Made by a program: the position numbers and the translations under genes. Of a stretch of DNA of 64,000 bases, positions 56,796 through 64,000 are shown in pieces. Within the stretch, counting starts at the first letter, position 1. Every line of letters begins with the position of its first letter. The notes under the pieces are model-generated. The model was not told the DNA's origin. It did no database searches and worked only from the letters and a program-made list of their open reading frames with translations. Origin of the DNA: Pleodorina starrii (lineage: Eukaryota; Chlorophyta; Chlorophyceae; Chlamydomonadales; Volvocaceae); contig BRXU01000001.1 in NCBI GenBank assembly GCA_030267565.1, positions 2,790,001-2,854,000 of the forward strand, written 5' to 3'.

Positions 56796-59700
56796 TCAGT
56801 AGAGGCCCATGACCGAGTAGCCTCCGTCCACCTGGATAATCTGCCCCGTCACGTAGGCCGCCGCGGGGCTACACAGGAAGGCCACCGTGCCTGTGTGTAT
56901 GCCGGGGCAGTACGACAGTACGACAAGGGGCGACACGATCATGGCGACACCCTCATCGTCCACAGTACCGTAATGGAATATGGGCACACTCACGAGTCCT
57001 CGACAGGGAAGGGGTGTGAACATGAGATGTCTGGGACATGTTGGTAACGTGAGATGTCTGAGACATGTTGGTAACGTGAGATGTCTGAGACATGTTGGTA
57101 ACGTGAGATGTCTGAGACATGTTGGTAACGTGAGATGTCTGAGACATGTTGGTAACGTGAGATGTCTGAGACATGTTGGTAACGTGAGATGTCTTGAGAC
57201 ATGTTGGTATCGTGAGATGTCTGAGACATGTTGGTATCGTGAGATGTCTGGAAACTAGCAGGAAAGGCAGGGCAGAGGCAGGCGGCTATGCGAATCAGTG
57301 CGCCGAGCACCGGCGCCGGCTGGGAGTGCAGCGGATTTGGACGCACACGCACACGCACACGCACACGCAGGCAACACACGCACACGCACACGCACACGCA
57401 CAGGCACAGGCATGCTACGGGTAGGGCGGCGCCGCTGGGCTGGGTTCAGGTTTCGGGGCAAAAGAACGGATGCAGCTGCTGCAAGGCGTGCCTCCAGGCC
57501 ACCGCCCCCGTCTCTCCCCCTTACGCTGCCATCCCTCCCATACTCGCCTTCCCTGCACACGCCCAATTCAAAGACCCCTGCCGGCCCCATCCCCGCCAGA
57601 GTGCGCGCTACCTTCGCAACGACCAACTGTCCGAACTCTCCCGAAACCCAAGTGGAGGAAACTTGACGACAGACCCAAACAGCGAAAACCCCGCTGGAGG
57701 CCGCACGTCCCTCACCCGCCACCTCCTCCGGCTGCCCGATCCGCTTCATGGGTGTTCGCGCCAGGACGTCCGCCTTGACTGACTCGTCCTGTTGTGCATC
57801 AATGGGAGGGAGCCGGGCCGGAAACAAACGAGCGGAAGAGCTGTGGAAGCGGCCGGCGGGCCTTCTTGTCTTTGGATGGAGAGCACGACAAGGGTTCCGC
57901 GGAGACGGGCCCCCGAAACAACGTTGTGGGACGTTTGGGAGACGGACCCCGTTCCAGGCACCAGCCCTCCGGCACTACGGGCGTAGCGCAGCAGGTTCCG
58001 AACGCAGTCCGTCCCACCCAACCTGGTTGGCTGCGTTCCCTGAAGGGCGTTGTCCTTAGCGCCCACACGCCGCCACGACCACGCGACCCTCGCGCTCTCC
58101 GTACATGTTGTACAGTACGACATGCCGTACCTTGAGGACCTGCAGCGCCAGGTCCGTGGCTGTGTACCAGGGCGCCACCGAGTTGACCCGGATGCCGGCG
58201 GCCGCCCACTCGCAGGCCAGGTTCCTTGTGAGCTGGTTGAGCGCGGCCTTGGTCATCGCGTATATGGTTCCGGAGCTGGCAAACGGTTGGGCAGTTGGGC
58301 AGTTGGGCGGTTGGGCTATTCAGGCGCGCGAGGGCATCGCATGGGGCGCGTATCTTCACACTCAAGGGAGGGAGCCAGGCATCGGGGGGTGTCGGGCGCC
58401 AAGTGGCGGCGGCTGGTTGGCGTCGTGAGGGTCCTGCGGGGTCGGGGTGGTGACCGCAGGGCCGCAGCGGCGGACGACCCTAACTCGACACGAGCCAGCG
58501 CAACAGCGCAGGGTCGAGTGCCGAGGGCCTATGCGTGATGGATCCCTGTGTGTGTGTGGAAAGGCTCACCGCATAGCGGTGGGGCCTCCCGCCACGGAGG
58601 AGTTGAAAACGATGCTCGAGTCCCCGGAGGCCTTGAGCAGGGGTTGGCACGCCTGCAGGCACATCCGCGGGCAGGCGCAGGCGCAGACACAGGCGCAGGC
58701 GGGTGCATGTTGGAGCTTTAGAGCCGAGAGCCCCCGGGAGGAAGGGTTTTAGGGTTTACGTTCCAGGAATTGGGATGAGATGAAGCAGGTTTGCAGCTTT
58801 CAACCCACCGGCGCAGGCCAGCAAATGCGGCGGCGGCGGCGGCACGACGAGAGCCGGATCAGCGGCCACCACACACCCGGCGGCGTCGACACGACACAGA
58901 CAACGGACCGTTGACGGTGTGACGGAGTACCCACTCGCCACAGACGGTCAATCAGTCATTGTAGGGATAATTAAGATGACTTTGACTAAATGAGGCAATT
59001 ACGAAATGTACCAGATGGCATAGTCCAGGGAAGGGAACAAGCAAACCTGGAGGGGCAGGTGGGGGCAAGGGCTGCTACTCACGCCCGCCTACTCGAGCTC
59101 TTCGCTCCTACGGCTCCGAAACCCACCTGGCACAGGTGGTACGCCGACTCCAGGTTCGTGCGCATGAGTAAGCTGTAGTCCTGCAGAGTACGACAGGGCG
59201 CGGCGGGGTACGGCAGCACCACGCGATGGAGAGCAGTGGCGCCAAGCACGACCGCATTGGGGCCGGCGGTTGAAGAATTGCTTAAGGGTTTTAGAGTTTT
59301 ATTAAAAACCCTTAGGGCAACGACACCAGACGTATGACAAACGACCCCAGGAAGAGCGAAGAAGGCGGCCACCACATCACGTTACGAGCCTTGTATCCTC
59401 CCCAGTGCACAGTAGCCTTGTCACGCCGGCACTCCCCGCTGCCGTACAACCCTCGCGGCAGCTGGGCAATCGAGCGCCGATCGAGTTCCGAGCCCCCAGG
59501 CCCCTTTGCCGGAGAGAATCCCACCAGCAGGCCGGCCCCTCAGGCTCTCGCGACCCACGGGTCGGTCCCCCTACCTCCTCCGTGTACTCGACCGTGGGCT
59601 TCCGGATGTTGGTCCCCACATTGTTCACTGCGGACAGGGGGGGGGGGGCGGGGGACGATGGCGGCGGACGGGGCAGTTGTAACAGCGCAATGCGGAGTCC

Positions 59701-61667
59701 GATAGGGGTTGCTGCCACCAGCCACCAGCCACCAGCCACCAGCCACCAGCCACCAGCCACCAGCCACCAGGCACCAGGCACCAGGCACCAGGCACCAGCC
59801 ACCAAAGAGAACCAAGGAATGCCACGGCGATGGAGGCGGGCGGCGGGGATGGGGATGGAGGCAGGCAGGCGGGCGGGCGGGCGGGCGGGCGGGCGGGAGG
59901 GCAGCGCCCGAATCGAGGCGTCTGTCAGCGGCCCGATGACCCGGCGGGGCGGCCGGGGTCAGGAAGGCACGAACCGTAGCCAAGTAACCGATGGGGCCCA
60001 ACGACGGCGACCTGTGCCCGTTCGCTCTGTCAGCCGACTCGCCCGCACGCATGCCCGCACGCAACGCCGCTGCTGCTGCTCCTGCCGGGGAGGTGAGCAC
60101 TCGACCCACCCTCAACCCGGGAGCGCCGGTCCGTGGCGGCGGCGTCAGGAGCGGCGGCAGTGCGCCCTCCGCCGCCGCTGCTACGAGCCCATGACCCCCG
60201 CCCGCCGCCCACCCGGTGTCTAAGCCAGTAGCCTCAGCCACCTACCCATCCATCCATCGAGCCACCCATCCGTCCAGCCAGCCAGCAACGCACCCACCCA
60301 GCCACCCACCCACCGACCCACCCACCCACCCACCCACCCACCCACCCACCCACCCACCCACCCACCCACCCACCCACCCACCCACCCACCCACCCACCCA
60401 CCCACCCACCCACCCACCCACCCACCCACCCACCCACCCACCCACCCACCCACCCACCCACCCACCCACCCACCCACCCACCCACCCACCCACCCACCCA
60501 CCCACCCACCCACCCACCCAGTATGTTGAGCTTGCCACCGAACTCCTCCGACACGCGCTCCACCAGCTGCCGCCGCTGCTCCCGGTCGGACACGTCGCAC
60601 ACGCAACCCTGCGCGGGAGAACAAGACGTGAGGAGAAAACAGTTGGACCCTCCTCCCATCACTCCCACTAACCAAAAGGACTACCCCGAAGGACTGGGAA
60701 GGGACCTACAGGGCGAGTACCGCGATCAAGCCGACTGAAGCTTGAAAGGGGACATGGGCAGGGGGGCGTGTCCACCGCGTGGCCGAGGATGAGAGGGCAG
60801 CCACGGGGCCATGCCGTGTATCGGCTCGAGCACCCCCAGCGACTCGACTCGATTCGAGATCTGACTTCCAAAATGTGTGTTTCGAATCGCTTGTGTTGCC
60901 AACGCGCCTAGTTCAAAGGTATGCGGCGCAGTTTGGACTTTGGAGCCCGCCTGCGGTGCCAGCACAGCACCGACGGACGGACTGCCGTACGCGTGTGCGC
61001 ACACCGGACATATGCGGCACATCGGTCCGTGCGCGGCAGGCTGGACGCACCCGCACGTCGATGCCAGCGGCCCTCCACTCTGCCAGACGCGCTTCTAGAT
61101 CCTCCGCGCTGCGCGCGCAAACGTACACCTGCGATGCCCGGTGTTCCAGTGAGCGCGGGAACCGACCCGTGGGTCAATTCGGGACTCCGATGCGGGACTG
61201 GCGCCGACGAGTCTGAGTCTGTGTGGTCAAAAATTGACGTGCGGACCCGTCGTGATGTTGCGCTTGCGGCCGCACGTACTTCGTGGCATGGCGCACGCAG
61301 CTAATCGTGTTGACCGACCTCCCGCACGCAACCAGCCAGTGTGCGCGATGGTGAATGGGATATAATGTGGAGGAGGACAGGTTCCCTCACACAGCGCCGA
61401 GCACAGCAGCAGGGGTATCTATCGCGATGTGCAATCGTCGTGTGGGAGCGTTCCGTGCGTCGGCGCCTCACGAGTACATCGACTTCCCTCGACGGCCTGC
61501 TGCGAACCTACCTTGGTGCCTAGCTTCCCGAGCTCATCCACAATCGCCCTGCCGATGCCCCTTGTTGCCCCAGTCACCAGCGCTGTGCGACCGGTGAGCC
61601 CGAAGCGCGCCAGCGCGTGCTCAGCGTGGGAGCTCGTGGTCGGAGCATCGGGCTTTTCTTGATTCAT
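56796..61667 (-). CDS. Tropinone-reductase-like short-chain dehydrogenase/reductase
   Basis: Nine exons join in phase to 275 aa: 61667-61512, 61128-61051, 60608-60518, 59627-59575, 59180-59127, 58652-58570, 58275-58131, 57788-57716, 56890-56796 (TGA). The Rossmann motif TGATRGIG (residues 32-39) binds NAD(P)H. CDVSDREQ and [16 protein letters not shown] follow. The catalytic Ser is 162 or 163 (VFNSSVAGG), and Tyr177/Lys181 form the YxxxK motif ([10 protein letters not shown]). [10 protein letters not shown] and [16 protein letters not shown] are typical of the plant tropinone reductase-like SDR branch (about 260-275 aa). It should reduce a carbonyl or oxidise an alcohol with NADP(H); the substrate cannot be read from sequence. 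Several introns carry tandem repeats, and the donor of intron 3 is the first unit of a (GGGT)n array. It is divergent from the THEP1 gene with 458 bases between start codons. Confidence 0.94.
57024..57251. repeat. 27-bp minisatellite in SDR intron 8
   Basis: Eight units of GAGATGTCTGAGACATGTTG plus GTAACGT, starting at 57024, 57051, 57078, 57105, 57132, 57159, 57186 (28 bases, one extra T) and 57214, then a partial one. Most units contain the inverted repeat ATGTCT-G-AGACAT. Confidence 0.95.
57341..57412. repeat. (CACACG)n microsatellite in SDR intron 8
   Basis: ACGCACACGCACACG-type hexamer repeats, interrupted once by AGGCAAC. Confidence 0.9.
59714..59806. repeat. (CCAGCCA)n / (CCAGGCA)n 7-mer array in SDR intron 3
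   Basis: About eight CCACCAG units followed by four CACCAGG variants. Confidence 0.95.
59855..59896. repeat. (GGGC)n tetranucleotide array in SDR intron 3
   Basis: GCAGGCAGGC followed by about seven GGGC units. Confidence 0.9.
60283..60520. repeat. (CCCA)n tetranucleotide array at the donor of SDR intron 3
   Basis: About 50 nearly perfect CCCA units (GGGT on the coding strand) with a few GCCA and CCGA variants at the left. The array runs right up to exon 3; the donor CTG G|gtgggt is made from its first unit. Confidence 0.95.
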
Positions 61668-62125
61668 AATTAGTATTTGTATAAGCGAGGCGTGAACTTT
61701 TGCTTATAAAATATAGGTGCTGCTTGCGAAAATGTGTTTCGTAATAGCGGTCTTTTGCGTGGTCTTTCGCTATCGCGACTTTGTAATAAGCCAGCCACAG
61801 TTAAAAAAGATCAATGAGCTTCACTAAAAGGTAGCTTAACCCACATCCACGTTCCTACCGTGCTTCATCTCATCAGATCGGCCGTCCACACAACCAATAC
61901 GACGGACGCGCTTTCACGGCACACGCCATACGCGCTGGCCGACCAACATTTTATAGCGCAGAGTGCAAAGTTTGCAAGTGCAAAGTCTGCAAAAAGTAGT
62001 GCGTTGTGTATCCGTTAACTAGTCTTCTGCAAACACGCCGTGAACTCGCTGCACAGCGCGGTTGGCGCCCGTGGGTTAGGGCCCGCACCCCGTAGTCGAC
62101 TCCTTACGCACAGCCATCCTTGCTT
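61668..62125. promoter_or_regulatory. Bidirectional promoter region, SDR (-) / THEP1 (+)
   Basis: 458 bases between two divergent start codons, with no coding sequence. It contains a short repeated GTGCAAAGT near 61965-61990. It must hold both core promoters and 5' UTRs. Confidence 0.55.
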
Positions 62126-63254
62126 ATGTCATCAAAGCACCATATTTTTCTGACAGGGACACCTGGTGTTGGAAAGAGCACCCTCTGTCAGAAGGCGCTG
62201 CAACAGGCCGTGGAGAAAGGTTGGCATTGCGCGGGCTTTTACACAGAAGAGCGCCGCGACGACAGAGGCGAGCGATGTGGATTCGATGTAGTAACTTTAG
62301 ACGGTTTACATGGACCGCTTGCCCGCGTGAGCATGGTAAGTGTACCAAAGGGTTTCTTGTGCCCGCCACTGTCTTTGCGCCTTGCGCTCCCGATATGCTT
62401 CATTCGCTGATATTATTTCGCATTGACTGTGTTATTCACGAATTCAATGGGTTGAGCGGGCAGTGCATGCCCTGCCCCACGGTCGTCCGCGACCGTTAAA
62501 GTTTTGGCGAACTGAAACGCTAGCACGCAACCCGATTCGTAGGGTCGCGGGCCCCGAGTGGGCAAGTACTCTGTAGACTTGGCTAGCTTCGAGCGACTGG
62601 CGCTTCCCGCTTTGAGCGTCCTAAAGCAGGGACCGCCAACGTTGGTCCTCATCGATGAGATAGGTGCGCCAACGATTCCCGAGCGCGCCATGCTTGCAGA
62701 CACGCCTTTCATGAGCGGTTAATGCTGCTGGGCATTAACTGTTTGCTCCCCGGCGCAGCCTTGTCCGGCTGTCTTCAGTAGCTTGCCGGCCCGCCCGTTC
62801 AGCTTCGGTTGCACCAGGAAGTCCGCAGCTTCCAAATCGGCGCGAAGAAGCTCTTTCCGGTCTCAACGCCCATAGCCGACGACCTCGCACCGTGCCCCTC
62901 AGGACTCTGCTGCCTGTCATCCCACGCATTCTGAACCTGTTCGATCATCGCACCGTTGACTTTGCTGCGGTTCTCCTTTCTTACCCGACTTGTGCAGGCG
63001 CGATGGAGCTCTTTTGCCGTCCGTTCTTCCCGGCGGTTCGCGCCGTGCTGGACGCCCCCAATGTGGTTGTCCTCGGCACCATACCGTTGCCCAAAGAGGG
63101 CCGCGTCTTCCGAGAGGTGGCGGAGGTCTCAGCCCGCCCCGACGTCGAGGTGCTGACGGTGACGCGCGCCAACCGGGACGTGCTGGTTTCGGAGGTCGTG
63201 GCGAAGCTGCAGGCGAGCCTCCTGCGGTCCGCGCAGCGCGCCACGGCGCTGTGA
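62126..63254 (+). CDS. THEP1/NTPCR-type nucleoside-triphosphatase
   Basis: Exons 62126-62335, 62543-62663 and 62998-63254 (TGA) join in phase (0, 1) to 195 aa; human NTPCR has 190. The Walker A loop GTPGVGKST lies at residues 11-19. Family blocks GFYTEERR, GFDVVTLDG, VGKYSVDLASFE and the Walker B LVLIDEIGAMEL (Asp108-Glu109) follow, then VVVLGTIPLP and VTRANRD near the C-terminus. These are the defining motifs of the THEP1 family, soluble P-loop enzymes that hydrolyse NTPs to NDPs slowly; the physiological substrate is not settled. The ATG at 62126 puts the P-loop at the usual distance from the N-terminus. A family Lys in DEIGKMEL is Ala here. The gene shares a promoter region with the SDR gene. 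Confidence 0.95.
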
Positions 63255-64000
63255 GATGCAGGTGGTCCGCTGGGGACGGCTTCGGGGCCCGCAGTGCCGG
63301 CCGCGGGCCCGATCGCCGCCAGCGGCAATGACAGCGGCGGCAGCGGCAACGGCAACGACAGCAGCGGCGGCTGTCGCCAGCGGCGGCGGCCAGTGGGTGG
63401 CCAGCCTGAGCGCTGATGGTGTCGCTGCGTGGTGGTCCTCGGCGCGCAGATGGGTGGGGGTAACGTGACGGACGACGACAGCGTCCGTGACAGTTACTGG
63501 AACCGTATCAAACGTATATTAAATCAATACAGCGCTCCTGGTAACTCCCAGTGTTGGCAGCCATCCATGCAGCAGCCTGGAGTGAGAAGCAAGACATTGT
63601 TTCGGGTCGGCGACGACGGCAGCTGGGTTTGTATGTCGGCGAGCTGAGCGCGTGCCATTGGCACTGCGTGCACAGCAGTGCCCGAGTACGCGGTGATTAT
63701 TTCAGCAATAACATTGGGCAGTGGGACGTCTCAGCCCGTCAGCGCGCGTATCCCTTTACGGAGTGGACAGGCGGCTTGGCACTCGGCGGTTGCAGTTACT
63801 GCTTTGGCCGCCACAGCGGCAAGACACAGCGGTTTCGCTCAGGAATTCCCCGGGCTGTCTCCGGGTATGCCTTGATGCCGGGTGGCGGTGAAGGCTAGTT
63901 TTTGTCTGGGGTGCCGGTGGCGCGACCTGACGCGGGCCCTCCTTCCACGTCGATGGCATATAACGGACAGTCGCCCCTTGCTTAGGATTGGTTTTATTGT
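63255..64000. other. 3' flank of the THEP1 gene to window end
   Basis: Probably 3' UTR, beginning with a GGC/GCA-rich stretch (63310-63400), then spacer. No convincing exon and no clear TGTAA signal were seen before the window ends. Confidence 0.35.

Noticed and set aside
57024..57251. CRISPR-like regular repeats
   Set aside because: Units are directly adjacent without unique spacers and lie in an intron of a eukaryotic gene; this is a minisatellite.

Overview
This window is nuclear DNA of a green alga, most likely a chlorophycean of the Chlamydomonas/Volvox type. That is an inference from several things seen together: GC-rich coding sequence cut by many short GT-AG introns (2-4 per kb), candidate TGTAA poly(A) signals after several genes, long Gly/Ala/Gln low-complexity protein tracts, a PAS-linked class III cyclase of the type common in these algae, a plant-type Ariadne E3 with a C-terminal RanBP2 zinc finger, and a plant-type DUF4864 protein. 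No prokaryotic operon structure, rRNA, tRNA or CRISPR array was seen. Gene models below were built by hand from exon phase and protein family fit. Where every junction keeps phase and the joined protein matches a family, confidence is high.

Layout. 0.5-1.7 kb: an actobindin/WH2-repeat actin-binding protein (+). 2.3-3.3 kb: TVP23 Golgi protein (-). 4.0-5.7 kb: DUF4864 protein (+). 6.57-8.92 kb: an element bounded by 28-bp inverted repeats, with hypothetical ORFs and internal direct repeats. 10.2-18.8 kb: a very large guanylyl-cyclase-type protein (+) whose PAS domain is split by a ~1,700-residue low-complexity insertion. 22.7-25.0 kb: F-box/LRR protein (-). 26.3-33.1 kb: 14-exon ankyrin plus coiled-coil protein (-). 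34.7-40.9 kb: 15-exon Ariadne RBR ubiquitin ligase (-) with a 79-bp near-perfect palindrome in an intron. 42.3-42.9 kb: ribosomal protein eS26 (-) lacking three of four zinc ligands. 45.4-47.1 kb: BTB/BACK protein (+). 48.4-49.9 kb and 52.9-55.6 kb: two Ala-rich LEA-like, organelle-targeted proteins (-) flanking a 326-bp exact duplication and a 63-bp minisatellite. 56.8-61.7 kb: tropinone-reductase-like SDR (-) with introns full of tandem repeats. 62.1-63.3 kb: THEP1/NTPCR nucleoside-triphosphatase (+), divergent from the SDR.

The genes do not form one pathway; they are ordinary neighbours with separate roles in actin binding, secretion, cyclic-nucleotide signalling, ubiquitin ligation, translation, stress protection and metabolism. 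The most unusual features are the zinc-ligand-poor eS26, the split-PAS cyclase, the intronic palindrome, the TIR-bounded element and the duplicated hairpin/minisatellite unit. The gaps between genes are mostly AT-richer, show no coherent coding, and are described one by one.
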